A stretch of 5,912 bases of DNA, taken from assembly GCA_900757485.1 (NCBI GenBank), contig CAAEOA010000246.1:1-5912 (forward strand). Direction: 5' to 3'. Both the position numbers and the translations under genes were made by a program. Of this stretch, positions 1 through 5,887 are shown in pieces. Each line of letters begins with the position of its first letter. Positions within the stretch are counted from its first letter, which is position 1. The notes below the pieces were generated by a model. That model was given only the letters and a program-made list of their open reading frames with translations, was not told the origin of the DNA and ran no database searches. Origin of the DNA: Oscillospiraceae bacterium. Lineage in GTDB: Bacteria > Bacillota > Clostridia > Oscillospirales > Ruminococcaceae.

Positions 1-146
1 TCAAAGAGCAGTTGATTTTCCCGGAAATCGAATATGATAAAATTGATAAGGTTCGTGGTATGGATATCGCCTTCATCACGACCGCACAAACCGATGAAGA
101 GGCGCGCGAGCTGTTAACACTGTTGGGCGCTCCGTTCACGAAGTAA
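1..146 (+). CDS. rplE: 50S ribosomal protein L5, C-terminal fragment
   Basis: Partial gene cut by the left window edge; the first complete codon is at position 3 and the TAA stop is at 144-146, leaving 47 residues. The fragment contains the L5 C-terminal hallmark FPEIEYDKIDKVRGMDI, followed by a TTAQTDEEARELLTLLG-like helix and the end PFTK. L5 binds 5S rRNA in the central protuberance of the large subunit and contacts P-site tRNA. It sits directly before rpsN, the normal spc operon order. The fragment gives no start or upstream regulatory information; the S8 feedback site known from E. coli lies near the rplE start and would be outside this window. Identity is very secure. Confidence 0.96.
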   Translation, partial: KEQLIFPEIEYDKIDKVRGMDIAFITTAQTDEEARELLTLLGAPFTK

Positions 147-162
147 GGGGAGGAAATTTAGA

Positions 163-348
163 ATGGCTAAAAGATCCATGGTTGTGAAACAACAAAGAAC
201 TCCTAAATATTCCACCCGTGCATACAACAGATGCAAAATCTGCGGACGTCCGCACGCTTATTTGAGAAAGTACGGTATCTGCCGTATCTGCTTCAGAGAA
301 TTGGCATATAAGGGCGAAATCCCAGGCGTTAAAAAGGCTAGCTGGTAA
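163..348 (+). CDS. rpsZ: 30S ribosomal protein S14, zinc-binding type Z
   Basis: A 61-residue protein, the standard length for the short zinc-ribbon (C+) form of S14 (rpsN type Z, rpsZ) found in Gram-positive bacteria, versus about 89-101 residues for the zinc-free form. Two CxxC pairs are visible, C24-C27 and C40-C43, expected to hold one structural Zn2+. Around them are the family patterns CKICGRPHAYLRKYGICRIC and the ending GEIPGVKKASW. S14 binds the 16S rRNA 3' major domain in the 30S head. The ATG at 163 is preceded by GGGGAGG at 147-153 with a 9-nt spacer, starting right after the rplE stop. A zinc-free paralogue under zinc control exists in some relatives but cannot be judged from here. 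Confidence 0.97.
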   Translation: MAKRSMVVKQQRTPKYSTRAYNRCKICGRPHAYLRKYGICRICFRELAYKGEIPGVKKASW

Positions 349-372
349 GCACGAGCAAAGGAGGTTGACGGC

Positions 373-771
373 ATGCAAATCACCGATACAATCGCTGATA
401 TGCTAACACGCGTTAGAAACGCGAACACAGCAAAACATGACACTGTTGACATTCCGGCATCCAACATGAAGAAAGCAATCGCTCAGATTCTGGTGGATGA
501 AGGTTTTGTAAAGAGTTTTCAGGTTATTAATGACGGAAAACAAGGTGTCATCCGTATTAACTTAAAATACGGGGAGAACAAATCCGCTGTAATCACCGGA
601 TTGCGGAGGGTTTCGAAACCCGGACTTCGTATTTATACAAGCTGCGAGGATATGCCGAAAGTCATGAAGGGCTTAGGTGTTGCAATCGTTTCCACTTCAA
701 AGGGCGTTATGACCGATAAACGGGCACGCAAAGAGAATGTTGGCGGCGAAGTCCTTGCATTTATCTGGTAA
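373..771 (+). CDS. rpsH: 30S ribosomal protein S8
   Basis: A 132-residue protein, the usual length for bacterial S8, which binds helix 21 of 16S rRNA and organises the platform of the small subunit. The N-terminus MQITDTIADMLTRVRNA and the C-terminal block with STSKGVMT (residues 107-114), then ENVGGEVLAFIW, are the family signatures; the latter is the RNA-binding C-terminal domain. The ATG at 373 has a near-perfect AAAGGAGG at 357-364 with an 8-nt spacer. In E. coli S8 represses the spc operon by binding its own mRNA; whether that holds in this lineage cannot be seen here. The TAA stop overlaps the Shine-Dalgarno of rplF. Confidence 0.98.
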   Translation: MQITDTIADMLTRVRNANTAKHDTVDIPASNMKKAIAQILVDEGFVKSFQVINDGKQGVIRINLKYGENKSAVITGLRRVSKPGLRIYTSCEDMPKVMKGLGVAIVSTSKGVMTDKRARKENVGGEVLAFIW

Positions 772-788
772 GGAGGTTTGCGTCGAAT

Positions 789-1337
789 ATGTCACGTATA
801 GGTAGAAAACCGATCGATGTTCCCTCCGGCGTGAATGTTGCAATCAGCGGCAATCACATTACCGTAAAAGGTACGAAGGGAACTCTGGAAAGAGATTTTC
901 CGGCGGATCTGACTGTAAAAGTTGACGGAAGCGTCATTACAGTGGAGCGTCCGAGTGAGAAAAAAGAGCACAGATCCCTGCATGGCTTGACTCGTACCCT
1001 GATTGCCAACATGGTAGAGGGTGTGACCAACGGCTTCAGCAAGGAGCTGGAAGTAAACGGTGTCGGTTACCGTGCACAGAAGCAAGGTAAAAATCTGGTC
1101 ATGAACCTGGGATATTCTCATCAGGTTATCATGGAAGAGCCGGAGGGAATCACGATTGATGTTCCCGCACCGAACAAGATCGTTGTCAGCGGTGCTGACA
1201 AACAAAAAGTAGGTCAATTTGCAGCTGAAATACGCGAGCAACGGAAACCGGAGCCATATAAAGGCAAAGGTATTAAGTATGTTGACGAGTATATTCAGAG
1301 AAAAGAAGGAAAAGCCGGTAAGGGCGCCAAGAAGTAA
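789..1337 (+). CDS. rplF: 50S ribosomal protein L6
   Basis: A 182-residue protein of normal length for L6, built of two similar alpha/beta domains (about residues 1-82 and 83-182). It binds 23S rRNA domain VI near the sarcin-ricin loop and the factor-binding site. Seen directly: the start MSRIGRKPIDVPSGV, the linker LIANMVEGVTNGFSKELEV, and the bacterial L6 signature PEPYKGKGI at residues 154-162, followed by a lysine-rich tail ending GKGAKK. The ATG at 789 is served by AAGGAGGT at 770-777, which includes the last bases of the rpsH stop; its 11-nt spacer is longer than for most genes here. No anomalies. Confidence 0.98.
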   Translation: MSRIGRKPIDVPSGVNVAISGNHITVKGTKGTLERDFPADLTVKVDGSVITVERPSEKKEHRSLHGLTRTLIANMVEGVTNGFSKELEVNGVGYRAQKQGKNLVMNLGYSHQVIMEEPEGITIDVPAPNKIVVSGADKQKVGQFAAEIREQRKPEPYKGKGIKYVDEYIQRKEGKAGKGAKK

Positions 1338-1350
1338 GGAGTGACTGGCA

Positions 1351-1710
1351 ATGGTGAAAAAGCCTGATAGCAACAAGGCAAGAATCAAACGGCACAACAG
1401 AGTGCGTAATAAAATCAGCGGCACACCTGAACGTCCACGCCTAAACGTATTCCGTTCCGCAAAGCATATTTATGCTCAACTGATTGACGATATTAACGGT
1501 GTAACGCTTGTAGCTGCATCTTCTCTGGAAAAAGATTTCGAGGGGAATGGCGGAAACAAGGAAGCCGCAAAAAAAGTTGGTCAGATGATTGCGAAAAAAG
1601 CTGTTGACAAAGGGATCTCAGAGGTCGTTTTCGACCGCAGCGGATACCTGTATCACGGCCGCGTTTTGGAGTTGGCTGAGGGAGCCCGCGAATGTGGCCT
1701 CAAATTCTAA
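1351..1710 (+). CDS. rplR: 50S ribosomal protein L18
   Basis: A 119-residue protein, typical length for bacterial L18, which with L5 anchors 5S rRNA to the 50S central protuberance. The basic N-terminal arm (residues 1-30, many Lys/Arg) is followed by the globular 5S-binding domain with RPRLNVFRSAKHIYAQLID (28-46), FDRSGYLYHGRV (94-105) and the conserved ending GAREC GLKF. The ATG at 1351 follows TAAGGAG at 1335-1341, which contains the rplF stop. The gene ends in tandem in-frame stops, TAA at 1708-1710 then TGA at 1711-1713, the second lying at the start of the rpsE ribosome binding site. Confidence 0.97.
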   Translation: MVKKPDSNKARIKRHNRVRNKISGTPERPRLNVFRSAKHIYAQLIDDINGVTLVAASSLEKDFEGNGGNKEAAKKVGQMIAKKAVDKGISEVVFDRSGYLYHGRVLELAEGARECGLKF

Positions 1711-1711
1711 T

Positions 1712-1728
1712 GAGGAGGTATTCTTTTG
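1712..1728 (+). promoter_or_regulatory. Ribosome binding site and TTG start of rpsE
   Basis: GAGGAGGT at 1712-1719 lies 6 nt before TTG at 1726-1728. No ATG or GTG is available in frame near it, and the TTG-encoded N-terminus matches S5, so this site fixes the non-ATG start. The strong Shine-Dalgarno probably offsets the weak start codon. Confidence 0.85.
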
Positions 1729-2226
1729 GCTAGAATAGATGCATCTACACTTGATTTAAGTGAAAAAGTAGTCGCCATCAACCGTGTTGCAAAGACGGTG
1801 AAGGGCGGACGTATTATGAAGTTCTCAGCGCTCGTGGTCGTCGGAAACGGCAATGGAATTGTCGGCTTCGGAATGGGTAAATCCAGCGAAGTTCCGGATG
1901 CAATCCGCAAAGGAATTGAGGACGCAAAGAAAAATTTAATCGAGGTTTCGTTAAAGGGATCTTCTATCCCGCATGAAATCATCGGAAACTTCGGTGCAGG
2001 AAGCGTGCTGTTAAAGCCGGCTCCCGAAGGTACCGGAGTCATTGCCGGCGGTGCAGTCCGTGCGGTTATCGAGATGGCAGGCATCAAAGACATCCGTACA
2101 AAATGCCTGCGCTCCAATAACCCCTGCAACGTGGTAAGAGCGACAGTAAACGGACTTCAGAGTCTGCGCTCTGCGGAGCAGGTTGCTGCAATCCGCGGCA
2201 AATCTGTGGCTGAAATTTATGGTTAA
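1726..2226 (+). CDS. rpsE: 30S ribosomal protein S5 (TTG start)
   Basis: A 166-residue protein, normal for S5, which helps form the 30S neck and mRNA entry site and affects decoding accuracy. The N-terminal double-stranded-RNA-binding-like S5 domain covers about residues 8-75, with GGRIMKFSALVVVGNGNG (27-44) and GFGMGKSSEVPDAIRKGI (47-64); the C-terminal domain contains GTGVIAGGAVRAVIEMAGIK (102-121) and SNNPCNVV (130-137). The loop KTVKGGR (23-29), where spectinomycin-resistance changes are known in other bacteria, looks unaltered. The start is TTG at 1726: it gives the standard N-terminus MARIDAS and has GAGGAGGT at 1712-1719 correctly spaced, whereas the next ATG would remove part of the conserved domain. 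Confidence 0.97.
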   Translation: MARIDASTLDLSEKVVAINRVAKTVKGGRIMKFSALVVVGNGNGIVGFGMGKSSEVPDAIRKGIEDAKKNLIEVSLKGSSIPHEIIGNFGAGSVLLKPAPEGTGVIAGGAVRAVIEMAGIKDIRTKCLRSNNPCNVVRATVNGLQSLRSAEQVAAIRGKSVAEIYG

Positions 2227-2239
2227 GGGAGGAAGCATC

Positions 2240-2419
2240 ATGGCAAATCTCAAGATTAAACTGGTAAGAAGTCTTGTCGGATCTAAAAAAGATCAAATTG
2301 CCACCGCTCATTCTCTGGGTTTGCGCAAAATCGGCGCAGTAACCACACAGCCTGAAAATGAAGCGACAAAGGGCAAAATCGCAAAGATTTCTCACCTCAT
2401 CGAGGTTACACAAGACTAA
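2240..2419 (+). CDS. rpmD: 50S ribosomal protein L30
   Basis: A 59-residue protein, the usual length for bacterial L30, a small ferredoxin-like-fold protein of the large subunit. The sequence MANLKIKLVRSLVGSKKDQ, then ATAHSLGLRKIGAV and the ending KISHLIEV, fits the family closely. The frame is open upstream and an earlier in-frame ATG exists at 2183, inside rpsE, but the ATG at 2240 is chosen because it has AAGGGAGG at 2225-2232 with a 7-nt spacer and yields the canonical N-terminus. The gene follows rpsE after 13 nt and precedes rplO, as in other spc operons. L30 is dispensable or absent in some lineages; here it is intact. Confidence 0.97.
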   Translation: MANLKIKLVRSLVGSKKDQIATAHSLGLRKIGAVTTQPENEATKGKIAKISHLIEVTQD

Positions 2420-2421
2420 GC

Positions 2422-2439
2422 AAGGAGGTGCGAGTAATG
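2422..2439 (+). promoter_or_regulatory. Ribosome binding site deciding the rplO start
   Basis: AAGGAGGTG at 2422-2430 matches the complement of the 16S 3' end over 9 nt and lies 6 nt before ATG at 2437. An in-frame GTG at 2428 lies inside this Shine-Dalgarno, so it cannot be the main start; choosing it would add three residues (MRV) not expected in L15. Confidence 0.85.
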
Positions 2440-2877
2440 AAACTGCACGAATTATCCCCGGCTCCGGGTTCTAATCAGGAATCCTACCGTAAAGGCAGAG
2501 GCGCCGGCTCAGGTAACGGTAAAACCGCAGGTAAAGGCCATAAAGGTCAGAAGGCACGTTCCGGCGGCGGAGTAAGACCCGGATTTGAAGGCGGACAGAT
2601 GCCGTTAGCAAGACGTTTGCCCAAAAGAGGGTTTAACAATATTTTTGCTACAAAGTATGCAGAAGTAAACCTTTCTGATTTAGAAAAATTTGAAGATGGT
2701 GCTGTTGTTGATGCAGAAGCTTTGGTTGCAGCCGGCGTATTGAAAAAGACGCTGGACGGCGTAAAGATTTTGGGTAACGGCGCACTCAGCAAAAAGCTGA
2801 CAGTTAAGGCGGCAAAATTTTCAGCGTCTGCAAAGGAAAAAATTGAGCAGGCAGGTGGAAAGGCAGAGGTGATCTAA
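2437..2877 (+). CDS. rplO: 50S ribosomal protein L15
   Basis: A 146-residue protein, the standard length for L15, an early 50S assembly protein that threads a long basic N-terminal extension into 23S rRNA. Seen: N-terminus MKLHELSPAPGS; a Gly/Lys/Arg-rich extension (about 18-66) with GRGAGSGNGKTAGKGHKGQ and PGFEGGQMPLARRLPKRGF; and a globular C-terminal domain with the L15 signature region KILGNGALSKKLTVKAAKFS (110-129) and EKIEQAGG (134-141). The ATG at 2437 is preferred over an in-frame GTG at 2428, which overlaps the Shine-Dalgarno. The last codons, Ala-Glu-Val-Ile, also carry the secY ribosome binding site, and the stop touches the secY start. Confidence 0.98.
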   Translation: MKLHELSPAPGSNQESYRKGRGAGSGNGKTAGKGHKGQKARSGGGVRPGFEGGQMPLARRLPKRGFNNIFATKYAEVNLSDLEKFEDGAVVDAEALVAAGVLKKTLDGVKILGNGALSKKLTVKAAKFSASAKEKIEQAGGKAEVI

Positions 2878-2880
2878 GTG
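2866..2880 (+). promoter_or_regulatory. secY ribosome binding site buried in the rplO 3' end
   Basis: GAGGTGATC at 2866-2874 is a 9-nt match to the extended Shine-Dalgarno (complement of the usual 16S 3' end). It lies wholly within the rplO codons for Glu-Val-Ile. TAA of rplO (2875-2877) is followed directly by the secY GTG (2878-2880), so terminating and initiating ribosomes share the site and translational coupling is likely. Confidence 0.8.
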
Positions 2881-4185
2881 TTCGAGACTTTTAGAAATGC
2901 GTTTAAAAATCAAGACCTTAGAAAAAAAATCCTTTATACCTTTTTAATCATTGTTGTATTCAGAGTCGGTGCGGCTTTGCCGGTACCATTTCTGGATCCG
3001 TCGTCTTTAAAGAGCATGGTAGAAGAAGCAGGTAGCTTTTTGGGTTATCTGAATGTTATCACCGGTGGCGCTTTCGCCGATGCGACGCTCTTTGCCATGT
3101 CTATCACCCCGTATATTAACGCTTCGATCATCATTCAGCTTCTGACGGTTGCGATTCCTCCGCTGGAGAGAATGGCGAAAGAAGGAGAAGAAGGCAGAAA
3201 GAAACTCAACAAGATTACCCGTTGGACTACATTGGGATTGGCTTTGATACAGGCACTCGGCTTGTATTTCACCCTGAAATCCCAAGGCGGTATCACTTAT
3301 ACCACCGGTTTTGCCGGATGGTTCACGGCAATTATTATTATGTTGATGTTTACAGCCGGTGCATCTTTGATTGTTTGGCTGGGTGAACAAATTAATATTA
3401 AAGGTATCGGAAACGGTATCTCCATCATCTTGTTTGCGGGTATTATATCCCGTGGACCGGCGGCAGTTATGTTTATTGTCAGCTTGATTCAGACCGCGAT
3501 CAGCGATCCGACCACTTATGCAATTAACTATCTCTGGGCGCCGCTCATCGTCATTATCTTTATTCTTATCATTGCGTTTGTTGTATGGATGACTAATGCG
3601 GAGCGTAAGATTCCGGTACAGTACGCCAAACGTGTGGTAGGACGTAAAATGTATGGCGGACAAACAAACTATATCCCGATCAAGGTTGCAATGAGCGGTG
3701 TTATGCCGATCATTTTTGCGAGCTCGATTACGTCAATACCGAACATGATTGCAAGCTTCTGGCCGCCGAAAACGGCTTTCTGGACAGCGGTTGCAAACGC
3801 ATTCAGGTATGACAGTTGGATATATGCAATTCTTTATTTCCTGTTAATCATTGCATTTAATTATTTTTATGTAGCGATTCAGTATAATCCGATTGAAATT
3901 TCCAATAATCTCCGTAAGAACAACGGCGCAATTCCCGGAATTCGTCCCGGAAAGCCGACCTCTGATTTTATTCAGCGGGTTATTTCCAAGATCACTTTTG
4001 TGGGTGCGATATTCTTAGCGCTGATCGCCATCTTCCCGATTGCGTTCTCACATCTTGTGCCGAACTCGGGTTCGCTGGCGTTGGGCGGAACAACCGTCTT
4101 GATTTTGGTTGGCGTTGCGCTGGAAACGATGAGAACTTTGGAGTCTCAGATGATGATGCGTCATCATAAAGGCTTTTTAGAGTAA
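2878..4185 (+). CDS. secY: Protein translocase channel subunit SecY (GTG start)
   Basis: A 435-residue polytopic membrane protein, usual length for SecY, the pore of the SecYEG channel that exports and inserts proteins through the cytoplasmic membrane. Ten membrane segments can be placed at about residues 19-37, 61-95 (plug plus TM2), 117-135, 145-168, 180-205, 218-238, 268-292, 312-334, 372-392 and 400-418. Family motifs: plug and TM2 GGAFADATLFAMSITPYI (63-80), GIGNGISIILFAGI (176-189), the cytosolic loop with QYAKRVVGRKMYGGQ (248-262), NNLRKNNGAIPGIRPG (343-358) and the tail ETMRTLESQMMMRHHKGFL (416-434). The GTG start abuts the rplO stop and gives the expected short N-terminal amphipathic region. 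Location inside the ribosomal operon is the normal arrangement. Confidence 0.98.
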   Translation: MFETFRNAFKNQDLRKKILYTFLIIVVFRVGAALPVPFLDPSSLKSMVEEAGSFLGYLNVITGGAFADATLFAMSITPYINASIIIQLLTVAIPPLERMAKEGEEGRKKLNKITRWTTLGLALIQALGLYFTLKSQGGITYTTGFAGWFTAIIIMLMFTAGASLIVWLGEQINIKGIGNGISIILFAGIISRGPAAVMFIVSLIQTAISDPTTYAINYLWAPLIVIIFILIIAFVVWMTNAERKIPVQYAKRVVGRKMYGGQTNYIPIKVAMSGVMPIIFASSITSIPNMIASFWPPKTAFWTAVANAFRYDSWIYAILYFLLIIAFNYFYVAIQYNPIEISNNLRKNNGAIPGIRPGKPTSDFIQRVISKITFVGAIFLALIAIFPIAFSHLVPNSGSLALGGTTVLILVGVALETMRTLESQMMMRHHKGFLE

Positions 4186-4196
4186 GGAGAACACCA

Positions 4197-4829
4197 ATGA
4201 ATTTAATTTTGTTAGGAGCTCCCGGTGCGGGGAAAGGAACTCAGGCGGAGGTTATCTGCAATCACTTGCAGATCCCTGCCATTTCCACCGGAAACATACT
4301 GCGGGAAGCAATATCAAACGGCTCAGAAGTCGGCATGAAAGCGAAAGCGTTCATGGATGAGGGAAAACTGGTGCCGGATGCAGTTGTCATTGAAATTCTG
4401 AAAGAAAGAATCAGCAAGGACGACTGCAAAAACGGATTTATCTTGGATGGATTTCCAAGGACCGTACCTCAGGCGGAAGCTTTGGATGCAATGGGCGTTG
4501 TCATTGACAAGGTCATTGATATCGAAGTTGCCGATGAGAAGATTATGCAACGCCTTTCGGGCAGACGTGTTTGTGAAAAATGCGGCGCTTCCTATCACAT
4601 TGATTACAAGCCTTCTCAAAAAGAAGGAATGTGTGATAAATGTGACGGCAAAACCGTACAGCGCAAAGACGATCACCCTGACACGATTAAGGAACGTCTG
4701 AGCGTGTATCATGAACAGACAGAACCTTTAAAAGGCTACTATGAAAAGACCGGAAAGCTTGTTGTTGTAGAGGGACAGGAGGAAGTAAAAGATACAACCG
4801 CCCTGACCTTGAAAGCATTAGAAGCATAG
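4197..4829 (+). CDS. adk: Adenylate kinase, zinc-type LID
   Basis: A 210-residue protein close to the usual 212-217 of long bacterial adenylate kinases, cytosolic enzymes that interconvert ATP + AMP and 2 ADP. P-loop GAPGAGKGT is at residues 7-15, the AMP-binding domain covers about 30-59 starting STGNILREAI, and LDGFPRT is at 83-89. The LID (about 122-159) carries R123-R124, QRKDD (155-159) and four cysteines C126, C129, C146, C149, a Cys4 zinc site typical of Gram-positive enzymes; R167 is in DTIKERLSVY. The ATG at 4197 has AAGGAGA at 4184-4190, fused to the secY stop. Placement after secY is common across bacteria and links nucleotide balance to growth. Confidence 0.98.
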   Translation: MNLILLGAPGAGKGTQAEVICNHLQIPAISTGNILREAISNGSEVGMKAKAFMDEGKLVPDAVVIEILKERISKDDCKNGFILDGFPRTVPQAEALDAMGVVIDKVIDIEVADEKIMQRLSGRRVCEKCGASYHIDYKPSQKEGMCDKCDGKTVQRKDDHPDTIKERLSVYHEQTEPLKGYYEKTGKLVVVEGQEEVKDTTALTLKALEA

Positions 4830-4864
4830 CTTGTTTCAGCGACCGGAAAAGGAAGTAGTTATCA

Positions 4865-5614
4865 ATGATAGAACTGAAAACTGCAAAAGAGTTGGAGCGG
4901 ATGGCAGAAGCCTGCCGGATCTCCGCGCTGGCGTTGAAGGTTGCAGGAGAGTCCATTGCGCCGGGAATGTCAACCAAAGAGTTGGATACCATCATCCATA
5001 AGGAAATTTGCTCCTGCGGAGCAAAGCCGTCCTTTTTGGGTTACGGCGGGTTTCCGGGCTCGGCATGTATTTCGATAAACGATGTGGTGATTCACGGAAT
5101 ACCGTCCCATCAAATCCTCATTCATGAGGGCGATATCGTCAGTGTGGATGTCGGAGCGTATTACGACGGATTTCACGGAGACAACGCCTACACTTTCGCG
5201 GTAGGCGAGGTCAGTGCAGAAGCGAAAGCCCTGCTTGATGCCACAAATGAAAGTCTTTATGAGGCAATCAAAGCGGTAAAACCCGGTGCGCGGCTGGGCG
5301 ATGTATCTCATGCAGTGCAGAGTTATATTGAAAAACGGGGTTACGCAATCGTTCGGAAGTATGTCGGTCACGGAGTGGGCAGAAATCTGCATGAGTCGCC
5401 CGATGTACCGAATTACGGAACAGCAGGGCACGGCATCCGGCTTGCCGCCGGTATGACGTTGGCAATCGAACCGATGGTGAACGCCAAAGGGGAGGATGTA
5501 AAGGTCATGAAAGACGGCTGGACGGTGAAAACGGTTTCGGGAAGTCTATCAGCACACTTTGAGCATACCATTGCAGTTACCGAGCAGGGTGCGAAAATTC
5601 TCACCATAGCATAG
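4865..5614 (+). CDS. map: Methionine aminopeptidase type I
   Basis: A 249-residue protein, normal for the short bacterial type Ia enzyme, which removes the initiator Met from nascent proteins when the second residue is small. All five metal ligands can be aligned: D95, D106, H169, E202 and E233; H77 (in VVIHGIP) and H176 (in GRNLHESP) match the substrate-binding histidines. Motifs GAKPSFLGYGGFPGS (52-66), VPNYG (181-185), DGWTV (217-221) and SAHFEHTIAV (229-238) confirm the family. There is no N-terminal zinc-finger extension. The ATG at 4865 has a modest AAAAGGAAG at 4847-4855; the 35-nt gap from adk is the widest here. Arginine codons are mostly CGG (6 of 7), unlike secY. Confidence 0.98.
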   Translation: MIELKTAKELERMAEACRISALALKVAGESIAPGMSTKELDTIIHKEICSCGAKPSFLGYGGFPGSACISINDVVIHGIPSHQILIHEGDIVSVDVGAYYDGFHGDNAYTFAVGEVSAEAKALLDATNESLYEAIKAVKPGARLGDVSHAVQSYIEKRGYAIVRKYVGHGVGRNLHESPDVPNYGTAGHGIRLAAGMTLAIEPMVNAKGEDVKVMKDGWTVKTVSGSLSAHFEHTIAVTEQGAKILTIA

Positions 5615-5626
5615 GAGAACACAGAT

Positions 5627-5887
5627 ATGCGGATTGTGGAAGGCTTGATTGTTTGCTCAGATGCGGGACATGATAAAGATCGGTTCGGCGTGGTAGTGAG
5701 GCTGGACGGCTGCTATGCTTATATAGCGGACGGAAAGCATCATAAGCTGTCGAACCCGAAACGGAAAAATGTCAGGCATCTGAAACCAACTGCTGTGACA
5801 GTAGATTTGTCACAGTGCTGTACAGATAAAAAGATTCGGGAAATCTGCTGGCCGTATCAATACGGCGGGCAACCGATTGCCGACTAA
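5627..5887 (+). CDS. KOW-domain RNA-binding protein, L14e-like, function uncertain
   Basis: An 86-residue, basic, cytosolic protein with no signal peptide or membrane segment. Residues about 3-52 look like a KOW/L14e-type small beta-barrel: IVEGLIVCSDAGHDKDRFGV, then VVRLDGCYAYIADGK, and a basic segment with NPKRKNVRHLKPT (43-55). Small KOW proteins annotated as L14e/L6e/L27e-like are known at this position between map and infA in many Clostridia and some Bacilli, but their role is not established to my knowledge; ribosome or rRNA binding is an inference from fold and context. The ATG at 5627 follows TAGGAGA at 5612-5618 overlapping the map stop. The tail (56-86) has C64-C65 and C74 but no metal-site spacing. 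Arginine codons are only CGG and AGG. Confidence 0.85.
   Translation: MRIVEGLIVCSDAGHDKDRFGVVVRLDGCYAYIADGKHHKLSNPKRKNVRHLKPTAVTVDLSQCCTDKKIREICWPYQYGGQPIAD
5793..5815 (+). repeat. Perfect 8-bp inverted repeat inside the KOW gene
   Basis: CTGTGACA at 5793-5800 and TGTCACAG at 5808-5815 are exact reverse complements around a 7-nt loop (GTAGATT). Two further G-U pairs could extend the RNA stem outward. No T-run follows, so it does not look like an intrinsic terminator. It spans codons for residues 56-63, where the domain core has ended. Role unknown, possibly chance. Confidence 0.6.

Noticed and set aside
792..1424. Long antisense reading frame (210 codons) opposite rplF
   Set aside because: It mirrors a certain L6 gene plus part of rplR, has no recognisable domain, and its composition is that of a complement frame.
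2183..2239. Upstream in-frame ATG extension of rpmD
   Set aside because: It overlaps rpsE and would add 19 residues foreign to L30, while ATG 2240 has a well-spaced ribosome binding site.
3007..3663. Long antisense reading frame (218 codons) opposite secY
   Set aside because: It lies wholly within secY, reads as low-information His/Asn/Arg-rich sequence, and has no family resemblance or gene-like context.
4504..4532. TTGACA in adk (also one at 446-451 in rpsH) as a possible internal promoter -35
   Set aside because: No acceptable TATAAT-like element lies 16-18 nt downstream in either case.
5598..5619. TTCTC / GAGAA pairing that could mask the KOW gene ribosome binding site
   Set aside because: Only 5 bp with a 12-nt loop; too unstable to claim.
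5793..5815. CRP/FNR-type operator reading of the TGTGA...TCACA repeat
   Set aside because: The half-sites are separated by 11 nt rather than the 6 nt of the CRP consensus, and the repeat lies inside a coding region.
5807..5835. TTGTCA with downstream AAAGAT as a promoter for infA
   Set aside because: The -10 candidate matches only 3 of 6 consensus bases and the -35 overlaps the inverted repeat; too weak to call.
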